Part shown: positions 1 through 7,010 of the stretch, one piece after another
Layout of the letters: each line of letters starts with the position of its first letter
How positions within the stretch are numbered: the stretch's first letter is position 1
From: a virus
Length of the DNA: 23,581 nucleotides
IMG/VR virus record: IMGVR_UViG_3300043395_000601
Coordinates: 1-23,581 of that record
Direction: 5' to 3' (one strand)
Translations under genes and position numbers: made by a program
Notes under the pieces: model-generated
Told to the model about the DNA's origin: nothing
The model's database searches: none
What the model saw: the letters and a program-made list of their open reading frames with translations, nothing else

Positions 1-2
1 CG

Positions 3-731
3 CTGTACGAAATTCGCAAGAACACTGTCAACGAAGTTATCGACAGCCTAGGCAAAGACCCTAAAGCGTCAGCCAAATACGCAGCTAAGCTATTGAGCGA
101 AGTGCGTCCGTTAATCGACGACGCCATCATTAAAGCCGGCGGTACAGGCTGGAAGGATTACCTTGACACCTTTTCGCACGGCATGGACGTCATCAACCAA
201 CGCAAGATGGCGCAGACAGCCCGCGACTTGTACAAGAAAAGCCCGGACGAGTTTATTGCACTGGTGCGAGGCGAACGGCCTGACTTGGTCGAAGAAATCT
301 TTGGCCACGGTCGGTATGACTTGAAAGCCGAGATGGGCAGCAAGTTCAAGGCGCTTGACAATGTTGCGCATGAGCTAGAGCGCGCAAGCAAAATTAAGAC
401 CGGCGCGGAGGCTGGCGCGGCGCACTTGAAAGACATTGTCAGAGAAACCACGCCCACTCTGCGCATACCATTCTTTGGCCTAAAGGCCACGGTAGGTAAC
501 GCGGTGTTGAAAGAGCTGTCCGGCAGAATCAATACCAAAACTATGGCGATTCTGGAAAAAGGGTTTGAGTCCGGCAAAAATTTTGAAGATATGCTGAACG
601 AAGTGCCTTTTGGCGACCGGGGTCGGGTTTACAATGCGTTGCAAAAGGTTAACCGCGCGCAGCTGACCGGCGCGGCAACGGTATCAAACGCTTTGGCACC
701 GGAAAACAGAAACAGAATGAGGGCACCATAA
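3..731 (+). CDS. C-terminal part of a large virion protein (5' end outside window)
   Basis: The reading frame is open from the left edge of the window, so this is the tail of a longer protein; an internal TTG at 93 is not a convincing start. About 242 residues are visible. They are mostly helical and charged, with no membrane segment and no recognisable catalytic motif, and end in the basic, Asn-rich stretch ENRNRMRAP. The stop codon lies directly against the ATG of the tail-fibre gene at 732. In P22-like and related podoviruses the gene just before the tail fibre is often a very large internal virion, DNA-ejection or polyvalent protein, and the helical composition fits that. The assignment rests on position and composition only, not on a recognised domain. 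Confidence 0.6.
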   Translation: MYEIRKNTVNEVIDSLGKDPKASAKYAAKLLSEVRPLIDDAIIKAGGTGWKDYLDTFSHGMDVINQRKMAQTARDLYKKSPDEFIALVRGERPDLVEEIFGHGRYDLKAEMGSKFKALDNVAHELERASKIKTGAEAGAAHLKDIVRETTPTLRIPFFGLKATVGNAVLKELSGRINTKTMAILEKGFESGKNFEDMLNEVPFGDRGRVYNALQKVNRAQLTGAATVSNALAPENRNRMRAP

Positions 732-1619
732 ATGGCTTCGCTAACCCCAACACCCAAGCAGCAATTCTTCGACGCCAACGGTAACCCGCTGGTAGCCGGT
801 AAGGTCTACACCTACGCCGGCGGCACGACGACACCGATTGCGACCTACACGGATCAGGCAGGCACCACAGCCAACACCAACCCGATTATTCTTGACTCGC
901 GTGGCATGGCCAACATCTGGCTGCAGCCAACGATCGCGTACAAGTTTGTCATCACCGATGAGAACGACGTCACCCAGTACACCACGGACAATATTTTGGT
1001 GCCCTTGGACAACCTGTCGTTTGGCTCACCGCCCCCGATCGGTGACGTGTCGCCTAACACGGGCGCGTTCACCACCCTGTCAGCCACACAAGATGTCACC
1101 TTCTCCGGCTTTGGCTACGTCCAGATGCCCGTGGGTGCCACGACCGACCGGCCTGCTGTGCCTGCTGAAGGCATGTTCCGCTACAACAGCACGTTAGACG
1201 TCTTCGAAGGTTACTCCAATAGCGCCTGGGGGCAAGTGGGCGGCAATGGCGCGTCGGGTGGCGGCAGCGACGAAGTGTTCTACGAAAACGATCAAACCGT
1301 CACGATCAGCTATACAATACCGTCGACCAAGAATGCTATGTCCACCGGCCCGATCACGTTGGGTAGCGGGTTTAGTGGTACCGGCAGTATCGCAGGCACG
1401 ACATTGACGATCGCCTCGGTTACTACAGGCGCCTTGGGTGTGGGGTCGGTTATCACCGGGTCAGGTGTGACTGCCGGCACAACGATCACGGCGTTGGGTA
1501 CTGCTACTGGCGGCATCGGCACGTACACGGTGTCAGCTTCGCAGTCGGTGTCTTCGACGACAATTACGGCTGCGGTAATTGTCACCGTCTCATCCGGCAG
1601 TCGCTGGGTTGTGATTTAG
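732..1619 (+). CDS. Tail fibre / tailspike-like protein with head-binding N-terminus
   Basis: This 295-residue protein probably forms the adhesion appendage of the virion. Residues about 8-95 carry the pattern of the P22 tailspike head-binding domain: a [18 protein letters not shown] start, [11 protein letters not shown], then [13 protein letters not shown] and a [11 protein letters not shown] hairpin. That domain docks a fibre to the portal/tail machine. The middle (about 110-165) resembles the linker seen in many fibres. The C-terminal third is Gly/Thr/Ser-rich beta repeat ([13 protein letters not shown] and similar) of the kind common in phage adhesins. It lacks a long beta-helix or endosialidase domain, so it may be an adaptor for the small beta proteins encoded next to it. 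Start ATG 732 has a GAGGG upstream. The role is family-based; the receptor is unknown. Confidence 0.8.
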   Translation: MASLTPTPKQQFFDANGNPLVAGKVYTYAGGTTTPIATYTDQAGTTANTNPIILDSRGMANIWLQPTIAYKFVITDENDVTQYTTDNILVPLDNLSFGSPPPIGDVSPNTGAFTTLSATQDVTFSGFGYVQMPVGATTDRPAVPAEGMFRYNSTLDVFEGYSNSAWGQVGGNGASGGGSDEVFYENDQTVTISYTIPSTKNAMSTGPITLGSGFSGTGSIAGTTLTIASVTTGALGVGSVITGSGVTAGTTITALGTATGGIGTYTVSASQSVSSTTITAAVIVTVSSGSRWVVI

Positions 1620-1635
1620 ATTTTAAGGGGTCATC

Positions 1636-2223
1636 ATGGCAAGTTTAGTTCTTTCAGGCGACACGTCCGGTTCGATTACGGTATCTGCCCCTGCTGTTGC
1701 TGGCAGTAATACGCAGACGTTGGTTGCGACCACGGGCACGCTGGCTCCGATTGTGTCGGGTACTGCGGTAGCATCTACGTCCGGTACGTCAATTGACTTT
1801 ACCGGTATTCCATCGTGGGTGAAGCGTATTACCGTGATGTTTAATGGTGTGAGTACAAATGGGACTTCTGTTGTTCAGATTCAAATAGGCGCATCCGGCG
1901 GCGTAGAAACAACTAATTACGTAGCTAATGCATCAATTATTACAAGCATTGTTGCTTCAGCTGCCTATACTTCTGGTTTTGGGGTGGTTCAACAACTTAT
2001 AGCCGGGGATGTTTTAAGCGGAGCCATTACTATTAGTTTAGTTAATTCTGGAACTAATACTTGGGCGGCATCGGGAAGTTTTGGGTACTCTGTAGGAAGA
2101 ACTGCCATGAGTGTGGCGGCGGGCGTTAAAGCTTTATCAGGAACTCTTGACCGCGTCCGTATCACTACCGTCAACGGCACAGACACCTTTGACGCTGGCA
2201 CTATTAACATTCTCTACGAATAA
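1636..2223 (+). CDS. Small beta-rich tail appendage protein
   Basis: A 195-residue, Ser/Thr/Gly/Val-rich protein with no membrane segment. The N-terminal 30 residues (SGDTSGSITVSAPAVAGSN) match a segment often seen at the start of phage tail-fibre-like proteins. The rest alternates short hydrophobic strands with polar turns, as in a jelly-roll or receptor-binding domain; I do not recognise a named family. A good AAGGGG Shine-Dalgarno precedes ATG 1636, 16 bases after the fibre gene. From about 1840 to 2120 the DNA turns A+T-rich with many TTA, GTT and ATT codons, unlike the flanking GC-rich coding sequence. This suggests that the receptor-facing domain was acquired by exchange. Confidence 0.65.
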   Translation: MASLVLSGDTSGSITVSAPAVAGSNTQTLVATTGTLAPIVSGTAVASTSGTSIDFTGIPSWVKRITVMFNGVSTNGTSVVQIQIGASGGVETTNYVANASIITSIVASAAYTSGFGVVQQLIAGDVLSGAITISLVNSGTNTWAASGSFGYSVGRTAMSVAAGVKALSGTLDRVRITTVNGTDTFDAGTINILYE

Positions 2224-2232
2224 GAGGACATC

Positions 2233-2658
2233 ATGGCTGGAACTATCGTAGCAGATAACATTCAGGCAGCATCAACAAGTACGTTGGTGCTAAAGAACGG
2301 TGTAGCTAGTACGCCACCGACGATTCAGGATAGTGCAGGTACTGAGATTGGTACGTTCTGTCGTGCATGGGTGAACTTTAACGGAACCGGCACTGTCGCT
2401 ATTCGCGCGTCGTTTAATGTGACTAGCATTACGGATAATGGTACTGGTGACTATACGGTCAACTTTACAACTGCAATGGCTGATGCAAATTATTCTTGGT
2501 CGTTTGGTGGAGATCAATCAGGAGCAAGACTTAATACATGGGGTGTGGCTAAAACTGGCTCTGCTGTTCCAACAACGTCTGCGCTGCGCGTTCAATTTTA
2601 CGACGATACGTCGTCAGCTATTGATACGGCCTATGCTTGCGTACAAATACACCGATAA
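2233..2658 (+). CDS. Small tail-fibre-like protein
   Basis: A 141-residue protein that opens with MAGTIVADNIQAASTSTLVL, a segment seen at the start of many phage tail proteins. It continues with RAWVNFNGTGTVAIRASFNV, then SITDNGTGDYTVNFTTAM and ANYSW. This arrangement recurs in tail-fibre-type proteins of many freshwater and marine phages, where it forms a beta-sandwich tip. The start is supported by an AGAGGA Shine-Dalgarno five bases upstream. Because it stands in a series with the genes at 1636 and 3095, it is probably one of several exchangeable tail appendages. It has no enzymatic motif. Confidence 0.7.
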   Translation: MAGTIVADNIQAASTSTLVLKNGVASTPPTIQDSAGTEIGTFCRAWVNFNGTGTVAIRASFNVTSITDNGTGDYTVNFTTAMADANYSWSFGGDQSGARLNTWGVAKTGSAVPTTSALRVQFYDDTSSAIDTAYACVQIHR

Positions 2659-2670
2659 TAAGGACTAACC

Positions 2671-2877
2671 ATGGACAAGCGCATAATTTATCCTAACGAC
2701 GATGGCGGCATTTGCATCCTGACTCCTGCACCTGAGTGCACCCTCAGTATTGAGGAGATTGCTGCTAAGGATGTTCCTGCTGGCAAGCCTTACAAGATCA
2801 TCGATGCGGCTGACGTACCTGCTGACCGTACATTCCGTAATGCTTGGACGGCTGACTTTACTGAGGTGACTGAATGA
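2671..2877 (+). CDS. Small conserved tail-region protein, function unknown
   Basis: A 68-residue acidic protein with the segments IIYPNDDGGICILTPAPEC, IEEIAAKDVPAGKPYKI and DVPADRTFRNAWTADF. The pattern is familiar from small phage proteins encoded beside tail fibres, some of which are annotated as fibre-assembly or chaperone-like; I cannot assign a reaction. AAGGA lies six bases before ATG 2671. The TGA at its end overlaps the next ATG (ATGA), so the two genes at 2671 and 2874 are probably translated together and may act as a pair. Confidence 0.65.
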   Translation: MDKRIIYPNDDGGICILTPAPECTLSIEEIAAKDVPAGKPYKIIDAADVPADRTFRNAWTADFTEVTE

Positions 2878-3104
2878 TTACGATTGACTTCACTAAAGCA
2901 CAGGCGATTACCAAAGACCGGCTTCGCGCTGAACGTGCCCCGCTCTTGGCCGCTCAAGATGTGGCCTTCATGCGCGCAACCGAAACAGCTGACGGCGTGG
3001 CCTTGGCCGCTGTGGCCGCTGAAAAGCAGCGCCTGCGTGACGTTACTAAGCTGGTGGACACTTGCACGACTTTAGATGAACTGAGGGGGTTGTCATGCCA
3101 GTAA
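2874..3104 (+). CDS. Small helical tail-region protein, function unknown
   Basis: A 76-residue Ala/Lys/Arg-rich protein, predicted by eye to be two or three helices (ITKDRLRAERAPLLAAQDV, then a second amphipathic run ending LDELRGLSCQ). It starts in an ATGA overlap with the preceding gene and ends 10 bases inside the next one. Position and size resemble small tail-fibre assembly or chaperone proteins, but no motif proves it. Confidence 0.6.
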   Translation: MITIDFTKAQAITKDRLRAERAPLLAAQDVAFMRATETADGVALAAVAAEKQRLRDVTKLVDTCTTLDELRGLSCQ

Positions 3105-3592
3105 CAATTAACGGTACAGGCACAATTACAGGGGTTCCCGGCGCCGTTTTACAAATGGTAAATTCCTCTACTGGCGCTGTTTCAACAGGAACTACGCTTA
3201 TTCCGTCAGATGACACGATACCTCAAAATACTGAAGGTAACGAGTACATGACTTTGGCGGTTACGCCAAGAGGTGCTACTAATAACTTGCGAATTGATGT
3301 TGTTGTTCAAGTCTCTAGTAGCGCTGCCGGCGGCAGAATGACAGCGGCGTTATTTCAAGACTCAACTGCTAATTCTTTAGCAGTAAGTACGCAAGGTTTT
3401 GTTGACGCAAACAAGCCTATGATGCTGTCCTTTACGCACTTTATGGCTGCGGGCACTACGTCAGCAACAACTTTTAAAGTTAGAGTTGGCGCGTCAGTAG
3501 CAGGGACTACAACATTTAACGGCGCAAGCGCTGCTAGGCTGTATGGTGGGGTAAGTTCATCCTCAATCACTATCACTGAAATCGCAACGTAA
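3095..3592 (+). CDS. Beta-rich tail appendage protein
   Basis: A 165-residue Thr/Ser/Ala/Gly-rich protein. It begins with a short strand-rich cap (MPVTINGTGTITGVPGAVLQ), followed by VNSSTGAVSTGTTLIPSDDT and alternating strands typical of a tail-tip beta-sandwich. ATG 3095 follows a strong GAGGGGG Shine-Dalgarno placed inside the end of the previous gene. The DNA is notably A+T-rich, with many GTA, ACT and TTA codons, compared with the lysis genes after it, pointing to a horizontally exchanged adhesin module. It belongs with the genes at 1636 and 2233 as a set of small appendage proteins. The family name is not known to me. Confidence 0.6.
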   Translation: MPVTINGTGTITGVPGAVLQMVNSSTGAVSTGTTLIPSDDTIPQNTEGNEYMTLAVTPRGATNNLRIDVVVQVSSSAAGGRMTAALFQDSTANSLAVSTQGFVDANKPMMLSFTHFMAAGTTSATTFKVRVGASVAGTTTFNGASAARLYGGVSSSSITITEIAT

Positions 3593-3597
3593 ACGCT

Positions 3598-3819
3598 ATG
3601 GACTCGCAAGTGCTTTTTAATATCGCTGTGGCGATCGCGGGCTTTTTCGGCGGTTGGGTGTTGAACAACATCCACCGCTCGATCGACCGGCTAGACACGG
3701 ACGTGCGTGCCATGCCGCACGTCTACGTCACCCGTGAAGACTACAAGGAAGACATGCGCGACATCAAAGAGATGTTAGGCAAGATATTTGACAGACTAGA
3801 GGCCAAGCAGGATAAATGA
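3598..3819 (+). CDS. Small membrane-anchored coiled-coil protein, possible holin accessory
   Basis: A 73-residue protein with one hydrophobic helix at about residues 6-24 and a charged C-terminal coiled coil (about 45-70). The layout recalls XhlA-type phage membrane proteins, which act with a holin; I infer a lysis-related role from that layout and from the holin two genes downstream. No clear Shine-Dalgarno precedes ATG 3598, so translation may depend on coupling to the tail gene ending at 3592. Its stop overlaps the next start (ATGA). Confidence 0.6.
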   Translation: MDSQVLFNIAVAIAGFFGGWVLNNIHRSIDRLDTDVRAMPHVYVTREDYKEDMRDIKEMLGKIFDRLEAKQDK

Positions 3820-4433
3820 TCGATCCGGTGACAATCGGTCTGGCGGTTGCGGGCGTCAAGGCTGTTGTCACTGGCGTCAAAGAGGCCGCAACGCTTGCCA
3901 AAGAAGCGTTTGATGAGATCAACGGCGCAGTCGAGTCCGGCAAGACCTTGGCCGACTCGATGTCGGGCGTCACTAAGTTTTTCTCAGCCGCCGGCAAGTA
4001 CGAGCACCATCGCACACAGCTTGAAGAGGCCAAGGTCGCCCAAGAGGCCGCAGTTGCCAAAGGCGAGCCGGTGCCCGACTACGTGTCTGACGCTGAGTAC
4101 GTCATGGAGCTGATGATTATCGATCGTCAAATCAAGCAGTATTACGACGACATCAAGCACATCTTCACCTATCATTTCCAAGAAGCCGGCATGTGGGATG
4201 AGTTCTGGCAGCGCATGGACAAGCTGCGCTCAGAACGCGAAGCCAAGGCCGAAGCAGCCAGGCAGGCTGAGACAGAGAAGCGCTTGCATGAAAAGACTTT
4301 AGAGATGAAAAAGCGCCGCGAACGGCAGCGCCTAATAGATGGTGTTGAAACGGTAGGCGCGGTTATCGTCATTGCCGCCATCATCGCGGCGTTTTGCTGG
4401 GCAATATGGTGGATGTTCCAACAAGGAGGCTGA
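3816..4433 (+). CDS. Hypothetical protein with long coiled coil and C-terminal membrane helix
   Basis: A 205-residue protein. The N-terminus (about 5-60) is a hydrophobic/amphipathic Ala/Val-rich helix pair. Residues about 65-125 contain YVMELMIIDRQIKQYYDDI and the segment EAGMWDEFWQRMDKL. A Glu/Lys/Arg-rich coiled coil spans about 130-170, and a strong transmembrane helix (VGAVIVIAAIIAAFCWAIWW) ends the protein. I do not recognise the family. Translation is coupled to the gene at 3598 by ATGA, and the next gene is the holin, so it may be a membrane protein of the lysis region or a late virion-membrane protein. The C-terminal anchor suggests a helical domain on one side of the inner membrane. 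Confidence 0.6.
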   Translation: MIDPVTIGLAVAGVKAVVTGVKEAATLAKEAFDEINGAVESGKTLADSMSGVTKFFSAAGKYEHHRTQLEEAKVAQEAAVAKGEPVPDYVSDAEYVMELMIIDRQIKQYYDDIKHIFTYHFQEAGMWDEFWQRMDKLRSEREAKAEAARQAETEKRLHEKTLEMKKRRERQRLIDGVETVGAVIVIAAIIAAFCWAIWWMFQQGG

Positions 4434-4434
4434 C

Positions 4435-4716
4435 ATGGAAAACGATTGGATGACGACCAAGTGGCGGCCTATGATGGCCATCACCTACATGATTATCTGT
4501 CTGTGCGACTTTGTGCTGTTTCCGATCTTGTGGACGGTTGTGCAGTTCTGGGAGACGCAAGCGGCTAACGACGCCTTTCGTGAGTGGAACTCATTGACGC
4601 TCCAATCTGGCGGTTTCATTCACATCACTTTCATGGCTATTCTAGGCATCTCTGCTTGGACCCGCGGCCAAGAAAAAATCGAAGCTATTAAAGCCGGGAC
4701 GCCTGAAAATGCCTAA
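4435..4716 (+). CDS. Holin, three-transmembrane-type
   Basis: A 93-residue protein that probably forms the inner-membrane lesion releasing the endolysin. The segment KWRPMMAITYMIICLCDFVL leads into a first hydrophobic region (about 15-38), and a later hydrophobic stretch (about 64-80) ends in the ISAWTRGQEKIEAIK motif. Both are characteristic of the small 3TM holins of phages and gene-transfer agents. An AAGGAGG Shine-Dalgarno six bases upstream decides ATG 4435 over an upstream in-frame ATG at 4372, which lies inside the previous gene. It overlaps the Rz-like gene by eight bases, placing it first in the compact lysis block. Confidence 0.8.
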   Translation: MENDWMTTKWRPMMAITYMIICLCDFVLFPILWTVVQFWETQAANDAFREWNSLTLQSGGFIHITFMAILGISAWTRGQEKIEAIKAGTPENA

Positions 4717-5221
4717 TCCTTACGTGATTATTGGCGCGCTTGTCTTTGCCGTGTGCGCTTACTTTTACGGGCATCACACGGGCGTACAAGTTACCAAGGC
4801 CGCGTGGGAGGCTGAGAAGGCTGCAGCGGCCATTGAAGCCGGCAAGGTGCTAGCCGCCGAGCAGGCCAAGGTAGCCGAGTATGAGCATCTGCTGGCAAAC
4901 ACGCAAACTAAAGTGGAGAAGGTCTATGTCGACAAGATTAGGACTGTGGAAGTGGAAAAGCAAAAGCTTGTTACTGTTGCTCGTACTGACGGGTTGTTCA
5001 TCGACGCCGCGTGTCCAGACCGTAGTAACGCCGTGCCCAGTGCTGCCCCCGCTCCCAGCAGCAGTAATGGAAACACGAAAGCCCGACTTTCAGGAGAGGC
5101 TGCAGAAGCTCTTATCGCCATCGCAGCCGACGCCGACGAAGTCACCCACCAATTAACCGCCTGTCAGGAGATATTGAGAAATGAAAGAGAACTTCGACGA
5201 AGCTCTGAAAGCAGTCCTTAA
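4709..5221 (+). CDS. Rz: Rz-like inner-membrane spanin subunit
   Basis: A 170-residue type II membrane protein: one N-terminal helix (about residues 5-22, IIGALVFAVCAYFYG) and then a long Ala/Glu/Lys coiled-coil periplasmic region to about residue 95. That is the architecture of the i-spanin that links the inner membrane to an outer-membrane lipoprotein and fuses the membranes in the last lysis step. The identification is strengthened by a lipoprotein gene wholly embedded in another frame (4926-5156), as in lambda Rz/Rz1. Its 3' end overlaps the endolysin gene by 41 bases. A C-terminal pair of cysteines (in DAACPDRS and TACQEIL) could form a disulfide. Confidence 0.85.
   Translation: MPNPYVIIGALVFAVCAYFYGHHTGVQVTKAAWEAEKAAAAIEAGKVLAAEQAKVAEYEHLLANTQTKVEKVYVDKIRTVEVEKQKLVTVARTDGLFIDAACPDRSNAVPSAAPAPSSSNGNTKARLSGEAAEALIAIAADADEVTHQLTACQEILRNERELRRSSESSP
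4926..5156 (+). CDS. Rz1: Rz1-like outer-membrane lipoprotein spanin subunit, nested in Rz
   Basis: A 76-residue protein in the +1 frame inside the Rz gene. A basic N-terminus is followed by a Leu run and the lipobox LTGC, with the lipidated cysteine at residue 24 from ATG 4926. The mature part has Pro-rich segments (TPCPVLPPLPAA) typical of Rz1. ATG 4926 is preferred over ATG 4881 because GGAGAAGG lies just upstream and the resulting signal peptide has normal length. Known Rz1 proteins are sorted to the outer membrane and bind Rz across the periplasm. Embedding, lipobox and proline content together make this assignment strong. Confidence 0.85.
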   Translation: MSTRLGLWKWKSKSLLLLLVLTGCSSTPRVQTVVTPCPVLPPLPAAVMETRKPDFQERLQKLLSPSQPTPTKSPTN

Positions 5222-5693
5222 GCACGAAGGCGGGTACGTTAATCATCCATCCGACCCTGGTGGCATGACCAACCTGGGCGTAACCAAGAAAGTGTGGGAA
5301 GAATGGGTCGGTCATCCTGTTGGCGAAAAAGAGATGCGCGCGTTGACCCCGGATACAGTGGCACCGATGTACCGCAAGAAATACTGGGATGCGGTCAAGG
5401 CCGACGAGCTGCCAACGGGGCTAGACTATCTGATGTTCGACTTTGCGATCAATGCAGGGCCAGGCAGAGCGATCAAGACCATGCAGAAAGCGATCGGAAC
5501 GACGCCTGATGGCGCCATCGGCCCCAAGACTATGCAGGCGTTGAAAGACGCTGACCAGAAGGATTTGGTGGCCAAGTTCAGCATGGAGAAGGAGCTGTTC
5601 TACAAGGCGCTCCCGACGTTCGCAACCTTCGGCAAAGGCTGGATGCGCCGGGTAGCAGAGGCGCAATCACATGCGGTGACGATGCTGGCGTAA
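5181..5693 (+). CDS. Endolysin, GH108-type N-acetylmuramidase
   Basis: A 170-residue peptidoglycan hydrolase expected to cleave the glycan strand during host lysis. The N-terminal domain holds the GH108 signature LKHEGGYVNHPSDPGGMTNLG: catalytic Glu16 in EGGY, then Asp25 and the PGG/TN/GVT segment. The C-terminal half contains IGTTPDGAIGPKTMQAL, matching the peptidoglycan-binding domain usually fused to this family. There is no signal peptide or membrane anchor, so export would rely on the holin at 4435. AGGAGA lies about nine bases before ATG 5181. The gene follows Rz/Rz1 rather than preceding them, unlike lambda. The 3' end overlaps a convergent leftward gene by 27 bases, and no terminator is obvious. 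Confidence 0.9.
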   Translation: MKENFDEALKAVLKHEGGYVNHPSDPGGMTNLGVTKKVWEEWVGHPVGEKEMRALTPDTVAPMYRKKYWDAVKADELPTGLDYLMFDFAINAGPGRAIKTMQKAIGTTPDGAIGPKTMQALKDADQKDLVAKFSMEKELFYKALPTFATFGKGWMRRVAEAQSHAVTMLA

Positions 5694-5855
5694 CTGCCGG
5701 CAGACCTCACGGTCGCGTACCGACATGTCCGGCGATATCTCGGCCACACCGCACTCAGCCGGTGTGGGCCGGGATTCGTCTGGTACGAAGAACGCCAGAA
5801 AGCCGACGGTGGCCACCACGATGGCCGCGTAGTAAACCCAGACAAGTTCTTTCAT
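5667..5855 (-). CDS. Small membrane protein, function unknown
   Basis: A 62-residue protein with one transmembrane helix at about residues 5-24 (VWVYYAAIVVATVGFLAFFV) and a polar tail with two cysteines (Cys35, Cys52). Its start overlaps the stop of the gene at 5852 as ATGA, which argues that it is translated. It is the last gene of the leftward operon and runs tail-to-tail into the endolysin gene with a 27-base overlap. A membrane-associated accessory role is all that can be inferred. Confidence 0.55.
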   Translation of the reverse strand: MKELVWVYYAAIVVATVGFLAFFVPDESRPTPAECGVAEISPDMSVRDREVCRQLRQHRHRM

Positions 5856-6034
5856 ACGCCTAAGAGCCTGCCAAATAGTTTGACCACAGGCGACTCATGC
5901 TCTGGGCGATGCCCCAGCATGATGTCCTGAACGAACCGCTCTTCAGGCGTGGATGGCCGCGCGTAGAACTGCGGAATGTAGTGCGCGCCGATCTTGGGTG
6001 GCTCTTCTTTAATAAAGTATCCATCACGTAGCAT
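5852..6034 (-). CDS. Small conserved phage protein, function unknown
   Basis: A 60-residue soluble protein with aromatic and proline-rich centre (IGAHYIPQFYARPSTPEERF). ATG 6034 is chosen because a strong AGGAGG sits seven bases upstream; longer in-frame starts up to 6073 lack this. It overlaps the preceding zinc-ribbon gene by 11 bases and the following membrane-protein gene by ATGA. No domain recognised. Confidence 0.6.
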   Translation of the reverse strand: MLRDGYFIKEEPPKIGAHYIPQFYARPSTPEERFVQDIMLGHRPEHESPVVKLFGRLLGV

Positions 6035-6269
6035 CTTTTTTCCTCCTATCTTCATTTGCGCGGCGAGCGTCAACGCCTTTCTTTTTTATCAACGCTGCCT
6101 CGTCCTTAGTATAAATCGATTTCCCCACCATCACGTTGCCTGCGACCCACACTTCTGCTGAGTAGGCATTGTTCTTGCATGATGGGCACCTGCGTTGCCG
6201 CCGAATGCCGCCTGGCTGCTGGGTTGTGTTCACTACGTGAGTCTTGCTGCCGCAATTCAAACACTTCAT
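6024..6269 (-). CDS. Zinc-ribbon protein (NrdR-type N-terminal ribbon)
   Basis: An 81-residue protein whose first 35 residues form a treble-clef/zinc ribbon: Cys3-x2-Cys6 and Cys28-x2-Cys31, with an Arg-rich loop (GGIRRQRRCPSC) between them. This pattern matches the DNA-binding zinc ribbon at the N-terminus of NrdR-like repressors and small phage regulators. The ATP-cone domain of true NrdR is absent, and the C-terminal half is a basic helix (DEAALIKKKGVDARRANEDRRKK). It probably binds nucleic acid or modulates transcription, but its target is unknown. ATG 6269 is in an ATGA overlap with the upstream gene. Confidence 0.7.
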   Translation of the reverse strand: MKCLNCGSKTHVVNTTQQPGGIRRQRRCPSCKNNAYSAEVWVAGNVMVGKSIYTKDEAALIKKKGVDARRANEDRRKKDAT

Positions 6270-6460
6270 GGACGTACCGCCTTTGCCATGATTTCTAGCC
6301 GTTCACGGGCGTCACGCAGCGCGCAGTAGCGCTGGTGCAGGCGCTGCAGGTGGGAGCTGCGACGCTCATGCAGCGTTTCATGCGTCAGTAGCGCGAACAC
6401 CTCGTCCTCTGACAATGACGGCAACTGGTCATTCAGTGCGCGCCAGCTTTGCTTTTTCAT
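6266..6460 (-). CDS. Small helical conserved phage protein
   Basis: A 64-residue protein built of charged helices: SWRALNDQLPSLSEDEVFAL, then HERRSSHLQRLHQRYCALR and ARERLEIMAKA. The same layout is familiar from small early proteins of proteobacterial phages, usually annotated hypothetical. AGGA lies six bases upstream of ATG 6460, and the stop forms ATGA with the zinc-ribbon gene. It overlaps the 3' end of the gene at 6429. Function unknown. Confidence 0.65.
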   Translation of the reverse strand: MKKQSWRALNDQLPSLSEDEVFALLTHETLHERRSSHLQRLHQRYCALRDARERLEIMAKAVRP

Positions 6461-6602
6461 CTTCTATCCTTTGTTCAATTTCAGTTACCTTCTCGACAGC
6501 TCGCTCAAAGGCTCGCGCCATCTGGTTCAATTCTTTCTGGCGTATGCGCTCCTCTGCACGGGCGGCAGGCAGCTTCGCCTTCCAGTAGTCAATTCTTTTC
6601 AC
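6429..6602 (-). CDS. Small coiled-coil protein, function unknown
   Basis: A 57-residue, highly charged, fully helical protein (IDYWKAKLPAARAEERIRQK then ERAVEKVTEIEQRIEDEK), likely a coiled coil. The start is taken as GTG 6602, which has GGAGG nine bases upstream; an earlier in-frame ATG at 6671 would extend the protein deep into the preceding gene with unlikely residues. It overlaps both neighbours (14 bases with 6589, 32 with 6266), typical of this compressed operon. Confidence 0.6.
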   Translation of the reverse strand: MKRIDYWKAKLPAARAEERIRQKELNQMARAFERAVEKVTEIEQRIEDEKAKLARTE

Positions 6603-6735
6603 GTTGTTCGGCCTCCAGTTCGCGCAGATCGTTGGCCACATCGGACACGCCGTGCCAATCGCTGCGGGCAATCATGACATGCAGGTAGTCGATCAGAATC
6701 TCACGCTGCGTCTCGTACTTGGTAAAGTCCGTCAT
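6589..6735 (-). CDS. Small conserved phage protein (48 residues)
   Basis: A short gene with strong translation signals: AGGAGG about six bases upstream of ATG 6735, and an ATGA overlap with the secreted-protein gene upstream. The product begins MTDFTKYETQREILIDYLHV and continues with DWHGVSDVANDLRELEAEQ, an acidic, helical protein. I recall similar small proteins from phages of Burkholderia and relatives, always of unknown function. Its end overlaps the next gene's GTG start. Confidence 0.65.
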   Translation of the reverse strand: MTDFTKYETQREILIDYLHVMIARSDWHGVSDVANDLRELEAEQREKN

Positions 6736-7010
6736 TTTGCTTCCTCCTTGGGTTTGGTAAATCGAGAGATGGGAATGATACGTTTGCTGCCGTCCAACAT
6801 TTCAATATGCACAAAGCCCTGCGACAAGGCCCAGCAGCCGTAGTAGGCGCGATCTAGCCCATCGATGTCGAAAGCCATCTTCATGCCGTGGCACCAGTCG
6901 GGCCGGTCTTGGGTTAACACCGTCTGAACGCTGATGTCGTTCGTGTACGTCAGGTAGCCGGGCGAAGCAGCCATCGCAGGTGCTGCCAGTAATAAAAGTA
7001 GATATCTCAT
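6732..7010 (-). CDS. Small secreted (signal-peptide) protein
   Basis: A 92-residue protein with a clear N-terminal signal peptide: MRYLLLLLAAPAMAA, with cleavage likely after the AMA or MAA triplet. The mature part is about 76 residues, with two cysteines (in DWCHGMKM and YYGCWALS) that could form a disulfide in the periplasm, and a basic tail. I do not recognise the family. A GGAGG seven bases upstream and ATGA overlaps on both sides tie it to the helicase operon. A periplasmic protein in a replication-type operon is unexpected; superinfection exclusion or envelope modification would fit but is speculation. Confidence 0.65.
   Translation of the reverse strand: MRYLLLLLAAPAMAASPGYLTYTNDISVQTVLTQDRPDWCHGMKMAFDIDGLDRAYYGCWALSQGFVHIEMLDGSKRIIPISRFTKPKEEAK

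Noticed and set aside
4372-4434. Upstream in-frame start for the holin
   Set aside because: It lies within the preceding gene's membrane helix; ATG 4435 has a much better ribosome-binding site and gives the normal holin length.
5694-5703. CTGCCGGCAG palindrome after the endolysin gene as a terminator
   Set aside because: There is no loop and no T-run, so it cannot be called a terminator.
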